From positions 1 to 39,825 of the forward strand of contig JAEEQX010000011.1 of NCBI GenBank assembly GCA_016285575.1: DNA of 39,825 nucleotides, given 5' to 3'. Made by a program: the position numbers and the translations under genes. The first letter of the stretch is position 1. Each line of letters opens with the position of its first letter. A model generated the notes under the pieces. The model saw only the letters and a list, made by a program, of their open reading frames with translations. It was not told the DNA's origin and ran no database searches. This document shows, piece by piece, positions 15,358-23,546 of this stretch. This DNA is from Lachnospiraceae bacterium. Its GTDB lineage: Bacteria; Bacillota; Clostridia; Lachnospirales; Lachnospiraceae.

Positions 15358-16618
15358 ATTGCCCACCGCTAAGTTTAGCCTTAACCGCTTCGTACTTGAG
15401 GCCGAGGATATTGTACATCTCGAGAGTCTTCTTAGCCTCATCCTTGGCTTGAGCCATAATCTCATCATAAGAATCTATGAATACCTTGGTGATATTCTTA
15501 TTGAGCTTATTTCTTGCCATCTCATCATTGAGAATCTCTATGATCTGGTCTTTTTCAAAAGCCTTTCTATAGGATCTGTCGCAGGAAAGACCTGTTACAA
15601 CATCCGCAACCTGAAGAATGAACTGCTCTGTGTTCATCTCCTCTTCTCTGAGTCCCTTGGGATATCCGGAGCCGTCACATCTCTCGTGATGTGCTGTTGC
15701 AATCTTAACAACCTCGGGATCCATACGGTTAAGAAGAATCTTTTCCTCTCTCTCAACGTGAGTACGCATAAGCGCTATCTCTTCGTCTGTTAACTTTCTG
15801 GCTGCATCGATGATATCTCTTGATATGGAAAGCATTCCGATATCATGGATTAAAGATGCATAATATAACTTCTCAGAATCTTCTTCGCCAAGTCCGAGTT
15901 TTTGTGCCAAGTTTTGTGAGATACACAAACTCGATACCGCATTAACAACTTCCGCCTCACTCTTGAATCCGATACAGTACATGAGAGTCTCCATGTACTT
16001 TTTCTTTTCTTCATTAGTAAATATCATGTATTCGAGTATTGCATCGATTTCTTTTTGATATGAATCGTCGTTAAGGTGCTCAAAGACATCGTATTCTCTA
16101 ACACATGTTTCCAAAAGATCTAGCGCCTGGGTGGTATAGAATGTACCTTCCTGACGTCTGAACATATTGTGATCAAACTTATAATTACCGAGTGCGAAAT
16201 GATATATCTCTGCTGCCTCAGCAAGTGTAAGTAATGTTGTCTCCTGGAAATAATCATAGTGAGCGCCCTGAATCTGCTTGAAGGGAACTCTATGATAAAG
16301 AATCATTCTGGACTTGTCATCGTCAAGCGGAGTAATGTTACGAAGGAACAAAAATCCGTATACAGAATGAGGAAGAATATCTTTGAATTCGTAGTTTAAT
16401 TTATTGTTGATGTTTTCAGTCTTATAAACACCGATATCATGAAGCGTAGCGAGCATCAAAAAATCCGCAAGTTCGTACTGTTCGTACCCGCCCTTGCACT
16501 CAAGCATCTTACAGAGAAGATAACCCACTCTGGAACCGTGGTTCATCGGTCTTCTGTCTATTAACTTTAAAGTATCTCTCAACAAGAGAAAAATATTCTT
16601 ACTGCTGATGTACTCCAA
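15356..16618 (-). CDS. HD-GYP domain protein, probable c-di-GMP phosphodiesterase
   Basis: A 420-residue protein with two HD-type halves. The N-terminal half has LHDIG around residues 59-63; the C-terminal half is a full HD-GYP domain with HDIGM near residue 256, HHERCDGSGYPKGL near 312 and QVADVVTGLSCDRSYRKA. This is the arrangement of metal-dependent c-di-GMP phosphodiesterases, which hydrolyse the dinucleotide to GMP or pGpG. No receiver domain or membrane helix is present. The start is TTG at 16618 (sequence TTG GAG TAC), chosen because GGAGAAG lies eight bases before it and no ATG is available. It follows the GNAT gene by 27 bases and is last in its operon. Related proteins with changed metal ligands can act only as receptors; here the visible ligands are intact. 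Confidence 0.88.
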   Translation of the reverse strand: MEYISSKNIFLLLRDTLKLIDRRPMNHGSRVGYLLCKMLECKGGYEQYELADFLMLATLHDIGVYKTENINNKLNYEFKDILPHSVYGFLFLRNITPLDDDKSRMILYHRVPFKQIQGAHYDYFQETTLLTLAEAAEIYHFALGNYKFDHNMFRRQEGTFYTTQALDLLETCVREYDVFEHLNDDSYQKEIDAILEYMIFTNEEKKKYMETLMYCIGFKSEAEVVNAVSSLCISQNLAQKLGLGEEDSEKLYYASLIHDIGMLSISRDIIDAARKLTDEEIALMRTHVEREEKILLNRMDPEVVKIATAHHERCDGSGYPKGLREEEMNTEQFILQVADVVTGLSCDRSYRKAFEKDQIIEILNDEMARNKLNKNITKVFIDSYDEIMAQAKDEAKKTLEMYNILGLKYEAVKAKLSGGQ

Positions 16619-16645
16619 TGTTACACTTCTCCGTTTTCCGAAAAA

Positions 16646-17119
16646 TTACTTTTTCATATCCCACTTCATTGGTGTTACTATCATGCCTGAATCTTCGTAC
16701 TGGCTTCCAGTATCCGTAAAGCCAATTTTATGATAAAAATCAACGGCGTAAGGAGATGCATTGACCGTCGTATACCATTCATTGTGACTGAGCATATAAT
16801 CAGCGGCCGTATATATAAGGTCTCTGCCTATGCCCATCTTTTGATGCTTATCATCAACGAAAAGAAGCGATATGTGCCTCTTGGTACGAACTGAAATCAT
16901 ACCCACTATTTCTCTGTCTATCTCGGCAACCCATAACTTATATTCGCCAATTAGGAATAACTTGTATATACCGTTATCGGATATGAAGTCGTAAAACTCC
17001 TTCACACCCTTATCGCTGTAATCGGCAGCTACGTATTTCTTAAAGGTTCGCCAGGCGAGTGCCATGGCATCTTCCCATTCGTCAGGTCTGGCAAACCTGA
17101 CTTCATATCGCTTGTCCAT
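16646..17119 (-). CDS. GNAT-family N-acetyltransferase
   Basis: A 157-residue single-domain GNAT protein. The acetyl-CoA loop is in DDKHQKMGIGRDLI (Q-x-x-G-x-G type), preceded by the strand HISLLFVDD and followed by the C-terminal AVDFYHKIGFTDTG, which is the typical beta6-alpha region of the fold. The start lies six bases after the stop of the upstream secreted-protein gene, and the ribosome site would fall inside that gene's end, so translation is coupled. The substrate is not readable; many Firmicutes have similar orphan GNATs acting on small molecules or proteins. Confidence 0.85.
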   Translation of the reverse strand: MDKRYEVRFARPDEWEDAMALAWRTFKKYVAADYSDKGVKEFYDFISDNGIYKLFLIGEYKLWVAEIDREIVGMISVRTKRHISLLFVDDKHQKMGIGRDLIYTAADYMLSHNEWYTTVNASPYAVDFYHKIGFTDTGSQYEDSGMIVTPMKWDMKK

Positions 17120-17125
17120 CGTTTT

Positions 17126-18181
17126 TTATCCGGCTATATAATTCTTGATTGATTCAAAAAGTGTCTTGAAGAAACCTACAACTGCATCCCAAAAGCTCTG
17201 CTTAACTTCATCTGTGATGATACCGTTGAGTGCATTCTTAGCTTCTGCAAGTACTGTATCTCCATACTTGTTATATAAATCGCCTGCCTGCTCAAGTAAC
17301 TTCTTGGGGTCAATGTCAAGTTTGGCAATCTGTTTCATAACATCCACAAGAGCGTTAATCTGGTCCTCTGTAAGAGTGATACCGAACTTCTCCTGTGCTT
17401 CTTTGATTACATCCTTTATATCGTCAGCATCAGTAAGACCTTTAGCAATGACCTCTGCCTTGATGTATTCGATGAGTTCCTCAACTTTATCGGAATCTGC
17501 ATCAGTAACTTCATCAGATATTTCACCGATGGTAATCATCTCCGCAAGAGCTGCTGTCTTGGCATCTTCTTTTAATTCCTTACCGGACATCTCTTCGTAT
17601 GCCTGCCATGCTCCGATTAAAGCCGCAGTACCTGAGATGGGGAAGGGACCTACAACAAGTACATCCGCGTCTTCAACGCCTGCTGTCAAAAGAGCATTCT
17701 TGTACATGCTGATTGTGCAGTAATTGATGTTCTTGGTAGTAACTCTGATACCAGAACCCTTGGCGTTTTGCTTAACCATAACGCAGGATAAAGAATAACT
17801 TCCGATTACTGCAGGATCTATATATGAATCAAGATACTTGTGCTCCTGATCATTGGTTATATATACAACCTTGTAGTTATCGAGGTCTTCTCTTGCAATG
17901 CCCATTTCGTTGAGAACGTATGTAAGCTGCTCCTCGTTTAAGTCCTTACCAAGTGCTAAATAAGGCTTACTCTCATTGGCAATAATACTTTCTGCCACAT
18001 CTGTCTGAGATGTCTCAGTAACTGTTGTTGTATCACCTTCGGTAGTAGTGGTCTCCTGAGTCTGAGTTTCAGTCTGTGTCTGTGTCTCTGTTTCAGTGTT
18101 ACCCTCACCTGTTGCAAACACTGTTAACGGTGAAGCAAGAACCATAGTAGCAATAAGTGCTGCAAATAAATGTTTTTTCAT
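17126..18181 (-). CDS. Secreted DUF1002 (YpuA-like) protein
   Basis: A 351-residue exported protein. MKKHLFAALIATMVLAS is a signal peptide with probable cleavage after VFA, followed by a Thr/Glu/Gln-rich linker to about residue 62. The remainder resembles the DUF1002 family (Bacillus YpuA): ALGKDLNEEQ, VVYITNDQEHKYL, and the region around VLVVGPFPISGTAALIGAWQAYE. There is no LPXTG or other anchor; the protein may remain loosely on the cell surface. GNAT and HD-GYP genes follow closely, so it heads a three-gene unit. CAGGAG lies 11 bases before the ATG. YpuA-type proteins have no established function. Confidence 0.82.
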   Translation of the reverse strand: MKKHLFAALIATMVLASPLTVFATGEGNTETETQTQTETQTQETTTTEGDTTTVTETSQTDVAESIIANESKPYLALGKDLNEEQLTYVLNEMGIAREDLDNYKVVYITNDQEHKYLDSYIDPAVIGSYSLSCVMVKQNAKGSGIRVTTKNINYCTISMYKNALLTAGVEDADVLVVGPFPISGTAALIGAWQAYEEMSGKELKEDAKTAALAEMITIGEISDEVTDADSDKVEELIEYIKAEVIAKGLTDADDIKDVIKEAQEKFGITLTEDQINALVDVMKQIAKLDIDPKKLLEQAGDLYNKYGDTVLAEAKNALNGIITDEVKQSFWDAVVGFFKTLFESIKNYIAG

Positions 18182-18278
18182 AATCTAATCAACTCCTGTA
18201 TATAACTAAATGTAATTAATCCCCAATACATTATGTCCTTATACAGCATAAGATTAAATATCACTTTTTGTTTTTTTA

Positions 18279-20240
18279 CTAGCAGATTTCTGCGCCTGAA
18301 GGCATATTCTTTTCAGGGCTCATAAGTGCAAGATTGCCATCCTGATCTTCTGCACATAAAAGCATACCTTCGGATACAACTCCTGCAAGAGTAGCGGGCT
18401 TTAAGTTAACAAGAACCATTACCTTTTTGCCTACCATCTCTTCTGCCTTGTAATACTGCTTGATACCTGAAACTATCTGTCTTGTTGTATTGCCGATCTT
18501 AACCTGTGAGCAAAGAAGCTTCTTGGACTTGGGAACTTCTTCACACTTGACAATCTCGCCAACTGCAAACTGCATCTTAGCGAAGTCATCATATGTAATC
18601 TCATCCTTAAGCTTTAACTCAATTGCATTCTCATCGTCTTCTGCTTCTGTTACTCCTGCCTGAGCCTTCTGAATCTCAGCGATTCTTGCAGCTTCTGCAT
18701 ATACATCATTGATATCCATTCTTGCGAATAAGATCTCGGGCTTGTCTGTAACTTTTGTCTTGGTATAAAGACCAAACTTATCAAGGTCACTATAATCTCT
18801 AATGCTTGTACCGAGTGACTCAACAATCTTTTCTGCTGTTGCAGGAAGGAAGGGCCAGAGAAGGCTTGCACCGATTACGATGCTCTCTGTAAGGTTGTAA
18901 AGAACTGTTGCAAGTCTGTCTTTTTTAGCATCGTCCTTTGCGAGAACCCAGGGTTCTGTCTCATCGATATATTTATTGCATCTCTTGAAAAGAGTGAATA
19001 TCTCAGTAATGGAATCTGCTGCCTTGAGTTCATCCATCTTGGAACAAACCTTGGCATATGTTCCCTTGGCTACATTCTTGAGATCTTCATCAACTGCCTC
19101 TGCAACTCCTTTGTCTTCAACAATACCGTCAAAGTACTTGTTGCTCATGGAGATTGTTCTGTTAACGAGGTTACCAAGTACATTGGCAAGATCTGAGTTA
19201 ACTCTCTCTGTCATAAGATCCCATGAGATTGAACCATCGTTCTCATAAGGCATCTCGTGAATCATGAAGTATCTTACGGCATCAACGCCAAAGAATGCTG
19301 CAAGGTCATCAGCGTAGATAACGTTGCCCTTGGACTTACTCATCTTGCCGTCTCCCGATAAAAGCCAAGGATGACCGAATACCTGCTTAGGTAGGGGCTC
19401 ACCAAGTGCCATCAAGAAAATGGGCCAGTAAATAGTATGGAATCTTACGATATCCTTACCAATAAGATGAAGGTCTGCGGGCCACATCTTTTTATATAAA
19501 TCCGATGAATTGCCATCAACATCGTATCCGATACCTGTGATATAGTTTGATAATGCATCAAGCCATACGTATACAACATGCTTATCATCAAAGTCTACAG
19601 GAATACCCCACTTGAATGATGTTCTTGATACACAGAGATCCTGAAGTCCGGGAAGAAGGAAGTTGTTCATCATCTCATTCTTTCTTGAAACGGGTTGAAT
19701 AAAATCAGGATGTGTATTGATGTAATCAATGAGCTTATCTGCGTACTTGCTCATCTTGAAGAAGTAAGCTTCTTCTTTTGCGGGCTTAACTTCTCTGCCG
19801 CAGTCGGGACACTTGCCATCAACTAACTGTGCCTGTGTCCAGAATGACTCGCAAGGAGTACAATACATACCTTCGTATGAACCCTTGTAGATATCGCCCT
19901 GATCATAGAACTTTTTGAACATCTTCTGAACCTGCTTCTCATGATCAGCATCTGTAGTTCTGATGAACTTGTCATATGATACATTGAGGCAATCGCAGAT
20001 GGACTTAATCTCGCCTGCTACTTCATCAACAAACTGCTTGGGTGTAACACCTGCTTCTTCTGCTTTTAACTCAATCTTCTGACCATGCTCGTCAGTACCT
20101 GTCTGGAAGAATACTTCGTATCCCTGCTTTCTCTTGAATCTCGCAATACAGTCTGCGAGAACTATCTCGTAGCTGTTGCCTATGTGGGGTTTGCCCGATG
20201 TATAGGCAATCGCTGTTGTAATATAATACTTGTCTTTCAT
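18279..20240 (-). CDS. metG: Methionyl-tRNA synthetase with C-terminal tRNA-binding domain
   Basis: Class I synthetase of 653 residues that charges tRNA-Met in the cytoplasm. HIGH-type motif KPHIGN (17-22), KMSKS within GDGKMSKSKGNV near residue 298, and a zinc knuckle CTPC...CPDC (about 125-145) are all present. The C-terminal 110 residues (from about 545, KLKDEITYDDFAKM onward) are the EMAPII/Trbp111-like tRNA-binding domain used for dimerisation. It is the last gene of a unit with the GGDEF, AlaX-type and glgX genes; only 25 bases separate it from glgX. No T-box leader is seen. Confidence 0.96.
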   Translation of the reverse strand: MKDKYYITTAIAYTSGKPHIGNSYEIVLADCIARFKRKQGYEVFFQTGTDEHGQKIELKAEEAGVTPKQFVDEVAGEIKSICDCLNVSYDKFIRTTDADHEKQVQKMFKKFYDQGDIYKGSYEGMYCTPCESFWTQAQLVDGKCPDCGREVKPAKEEAYFFKMSKYADKLIDYINTHPDFIQPVSRKNEMMNNFLLPGLQDLCVSRTSFKWGIPVDFDDKHVVYVWLDALSNYITGIGYDVDGNSSDLYKKMWPADLHLIGKDIVRFHTIYWPIFLMALGEPLPKQVFGHPWLLSGDGKMSKSKGNVIYADDLAAFFGVDAVRYFMIHEMPYENDGSISWDLMTERVNSDLANVLGNLVNRTISMSNKYFDGIVEDKGVAEAVDEDLKNVAKGTYAKVCSKMDELKAADSITEIFTLFKRCNKYIDETEPWVLAKDDAKKDRLATVLYNLTESIVIGASLLWPFLPATAEKIVESLGTSIRDYSDLDKFGLYTKTKVTDKPEILFARMDINDVYAEAARIAEIQKAQAGVTEAEDDENAIELKLKDEITYDDFAKMQFAVGEIVKCEEVPKSKKLLCSQVKIGNTTRQIVSGIKQYYKAEEMVGKKVMVLVNLKPATLAGVVSEGMLLCAEDQDGNLALMSPEKNMPSGAEIC

Positions 20241-20265
20241 CTTCTGTCTTTTCCTTCCTGGTTAA

Positions 20266-22317
20266 TTACTTATTTGACTTGACTCCGGTAAAAGCCATAA
20301 TGCTTCGGCCCATAAGGTCGGCACTTAAGTTACCATCGTATGTACTGCGCTCCCCGGTACTCATCTCCTGTTTCCACTTGAATCCTTCAGGGAGCTTGGG
20401 CATCTCTATATGACGCATTTCCCAGTGCATATTGAATAAAACGAGAACTATGTCGTCCTTCTTTTTTACACTGTCCCAACCTGCAAACATGATACCGATA
20501 ACTCTGGTCTCATTGTCTGTATAATCATTCCAAGGCACGCTGTTATGAATCGACGTGTCGGGAAGACCGCAGTGTGCCTGCGTTGTCCTGCCTCTGATAA
20601 CAGGATGGTTGTTTCTGTACTCAATACATTTCTTAATGAAATTGAATTGATGTTTATGTGTCTTGAGTCTGTCCCAATCAAGCCATGATATTTTGTTGTC
20701 CTGGCAGTATGCATTATTATTGCCGTACTGTGAATTACCGAATTCGTCTCCTGCCAAAAGCATCGGAATTCCGCGGCTTACCATAAGTGAGAATATAGCG
20801 TTTTCACGCATTCGATTTCTCAATGCTTTTATCTCGGGATCCTGTGTATCACCCTCGAATCCGCAGTTCCAGCTATGGTTGTCATCGCATCCGTCAGTAT
20901 TGCCCCAACCATTTTTCTCATTATGCTTATGATTGTAAGCATAGAGATCATGGAGTGTAAATCCGTCATGACATGTAATGAAATTAACGGATGCACTCTG
21001 TCCTCTAGACTTGGGATCATATATATCAAGCGAACCTGTGATACGGCGAATTGCTGCATCTGCCATACCTGCATCCGACTTGAGGAATCGTCTCATATCA
21101 TCTCTGTAACGACCATTCCATTCAGCCCATCTCTTCCATGAAGGGAAAGTACCTACCTGGTAAAGTCCGCCCGCATCCCATGCCTCTGCGATAAGCTTGG
21201 TCTTACCAAGCACGGGATCGAATGCCAAAAGCTCCAAAAGCGGAGGTGCACTCATCGGCACGCCGTCTGCGGAACGACCGAGAATCGATGCGAGATCGAA
21301 TCTGAATCCATCAACTCTGTACTCAGTAACCCAATATCTCAAGCAATTAAGAATCATGTTACGCACAACAGGATGATTGCAATTAACCGTATTGCCACAA
21401 CCCGAGAAATTGAAGAAATGTCCATCGGGTGTAAGCATGTAATATATGTCCTTATCATATCCCTTAAAAGAATATGTCGGGCCGAATTCATTGCCCTCGG
21501 ATGTATGATTGAATACGACATCAAGGATAACTTCTATGCCGTTTTCATTTAATTCCTTAACTAACTTTTTGAACTCGTCGCCCTCGTGGTTATGTTCTTC
21601 TTTTGAAGCATAACTTGTATTGGGAGCAAAGAAACTGACTGTATTGTATCCCCAGTAATTGAGAACTTGCTTACCGTCTACGAATCTCTCTGCTTCGAGT
21701 TCATCGAATTCAAATATGGGCATTAGCTCGATAGCATTAACACCAAGTTCCTTGAGATACGGAATCTTTTCTCTGATTGCATCAAAGGTTCCGGGATGCT
21801 TAACCTTGGAACTTTTATCCATAGTAAAGCCCCTGACATGCATCTCGTAAATGATAAGATCATTAAAAGGAATCTCAGGCTGCTTGAAGTTGCCCCAATC
21901 AAAATTGCCATCTACAACTCTGGCCTTGTACTTGATCTCTTTATCAGGTTTTTCACCCCAGATTCTCTGACCTGTAACAGCCTTGGCATACATATCAAGA
22001 AGCTGAGGGCTTCTGACTTCATTACCCTTATCGTCTAACTCGATAACTCTGTAGGCATACTCGAACTCACCTATATCAAGGCCGAAAACAACCATCGCAT
22101 ATGTGTGTCCGATTCTGTAAGCCTCGGGAAAGCGAAGAACCGCATAAGGTTCAAGTGACTCATTCTTGAAAAGCAAAAGTTCCATGCCGACAGCATGAAC
22201 CGAGTGGATGGTGAAGTTAACACCGTCCGGCACTCTCTTGGCTCCGAATGAGAGAAAGTCTCCGGGGCATACCCAATATTTACCTATTTTATCAACATGT
22301 TTATATTCGGTACTCAT
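20266..22317 (-). CDS. glgX: Glycogen debranching enzyme GlgX / isoamylase-type alpha-1,6-glucosidase
   Basis: A 683-residue GH13 enzyme. After an N-terminal CBM48-like domain (VNFTIHSVHAVGMELLLF) come the four conserved amylase regions: LDVVFNHTSEGNE, VDGFRFDLAS with the nucleophile Asp near residue 335, LIAEAWDAGG with the acid/base Glu near 374, and FITCHDGFTLHD with the third Asp near 446. This pattern is that of GlgX/TreX enzymes that cleave alpha-1,6 branches of glycogen or limit dextrins in the cytoplasm. The ATG overlaps the stop codon of the AlaX-type gene (TAATG), so the two are coupled. No other glycogen gene is nearby, and its place between two tRNA-related genes is unexpected. 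Confidence 0.93.
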   Translation of the reverse strand: MSTEYKHVDKIGKYWVCPGDFLSFGAKRVPDGVNFTIHSVHAVGMELLLFKNESLEPYAVLRFPEAYRIGHTYAMVVFGLDIGEFEYAYRVIELDDKGNEVRSPQLLDMYAKAVTGQRIWGEKPDKEIKYKARVVDGNFDWGNFKQPEIPFNDLIIYEMHVRGFTMDKSSKVKHPGTFDAIREKIPYLKELGVNAIELMPIFEFDELEAERFVDGKQVLNYWGYNTVSFFAPNTSYASKEEHNHEGDEFKKLVKELNENGIEVILDVVFNHTSEGNEFGPTYSFKGYDKDIYYMLTPDGHFFNFSGCGNTVNCNHPVVRNMILNCLRYWVTEYRVDGFRFDLASILGRSADGVPMSAPPLLELLAFDPVLGKTKLIAEAWDAGGLYQVGTFPSWKRWAEWNGRYRDDMRRFLKSDAGMADAAIRRITGSLDIYDPKSRGQSASVNFITCHDGFTLHDLYAYNHKHNEKNGWGNTDGCDDNHSWNCGFEGDTQDPEIKALRNRMRENAIFSLMVSRGIPMLLAGDEFGNSQYGNNNAYCQDNKISWLDWDRLKTHKHQFNFIKKCIEYRNNHPVIRGRTTQAHCGLPDTSIHNSVPWNDYTDNETRVIGIMFAGWDSVKKKDDIVLVLFNMHWEMRHIEMPKLPEGFKWKQEMSTGERSTYDGNLSADLMGRSIMAFTGVKSNK

Positions 22318-23546
22318 TAATCGGTCTCCAGATTGGCAAAGAATTTAATAATATTTTCTTCATCGGCAGGAATGCTGCCCTGAATCATTTTATCGCTTCC
22401 GCCGCCACGGCCCGAAAGGTCGTTTCTTATCTTAGTTGCCAAATCCTTAAGCGATATATCTAATGCGTCACTTTTTCCTGTGACGAATCTAAACGAATCA
22501 TTCTTGTTATCAAAACATACCGTCAATGCACATTCTTTTTTTGCGACCGTCTCGTTAATAAGATTACGTGCCATTACTTCGTCAAAAGAAGGCGCGAAGC
22601 AGACGATGTATTTTTTGTTTTCATATTCGGGATTGGAAAAAATATCTTTAAGATATATTTTCGTAATCTCTTTTTTTAGATTGTTAATCTCTTCATGTTC
22701 TTCGTTGCAATGAATGAGTTTACTCTCCAAAGAAGATGCACAGTCTTCTCTTTTTGAAGAAAGAAGTCGCATGAATTCTTTATTCTGAGTATGTAAGAAT
22801 GCGTAATCTTTTACGGCATCCATACCGGCAACGAGAGTCAATCTCATGCCGCCTCTATGTACGAAGTAATCAAGAATCTTGACTACCTGTATCTCACCTG
22901 ATGACTTCAAACAAGGCGCACAACAAGCGCATACATCATAGCCATCTATAATAACCAGGCGAAGATTATCTTCGATATCTATCTTGCTTCTAAAGTCTAT
23001 CGACTGAGCTTCTTCGTGAGTAGGTAGTGACGCGTATATTTGTACGTTTTCACCGATGGCACGATTGGCATCCTCTTCGATCTTTTTTATCTCATCATCG
23101 TTAACAATGCCGTCTATATCCATGACTGCTTCCACACGAAGTAATGTGTCGCCGTCATATTCTTCGGATACATGAAATCCGACATTGTCGAATCCGAATC
23201 TCTTATGAAAGAGTCCGCAGATTAGATGCTCTGCGTTATGAACCTGCATGCGTCTTTTGCGAAGTTCAAAATCTATACTTAGACTTGCCTTGTCTCCGGC
23301 TTTTATCTCCCCTTCAACGAAGTGAATCAATTCGCCATCAATCGTTAAAACATCTTTTACATTAATGCCGTTGATTGTGCCCTTATCGGCATTTTGTCCG
23401 CCACCCTTGGGTGAGAAAATGGACTCTTTTGTTATAACCTCAAAACAACCCTTGTACTCTTCTCTATCTGATTCGTGTGAATCTAAAACTATCGTATCAA
23501 GTGTTGTTACATATGCATCTAAATCAAATATCTTCTTCGTCTTCAT
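22317..23546 (-). CDS. Alanyl-tRNA editing protein (AlaX-type with DHHA1 domain)
   Basis: A 409-residue AlaX-like protein that should remove mischarged Ser or Gly from tRNA-Ala. It has the N-terminal beta domain with SPKGGGQNAD, the zinc-binding HNAEH (His103, His107) and the second zinc site in DVCACCAPCLKSSGEI (206-218), then a DHHA1 domain ending in GRGGGSDKMIQGS. The expected second site is CxxxH; here it is Cys208-x3-Cys212, so the last histidine ligand is cysteine. The size matches the long AlaX-L class. Its start lies inside the GGDEF gene (23-base overlap), and the ribosome site is poor (AAGAAAAAGAAG), so translation probably depends on the upstream gene. Confidence 0.85.
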   Translation of the reverse strand: MKTKKIFDLDAYVTTLDTIVLDSHESDREEYKGCFEVITKESIFSPKGGGQNADKGTINGINVKDVLTIDGELIHFVEGEIKAGDKASLSIDFELRKRRMQVHNAEHLICGLFHKRFGFDNVGFHVSEEYDGDTLLRVEAVMDIDGIVNDDEIKKIEEDANRAIGENVQIYASLPTHEEAQSIDFRSKIDIEDNLRLVIIDGYDVCACCAPCLKSSGEIQVVKILDYFVHRGGMRLTLVAGMDAVKDYAFLHTQNKEFMRLLSSKREDCASSLESKLIHCNEEHEEINNLKKEITKIYLKDIFSNPEYENKKYIVCFAPSFDEVMARNLINETVAKKECALTVCFDNKNDSFRFVTGKSDALDISLKDLATKIRNDLSGRGGGSDKMIQGSIPADEENIIKFFANLETD

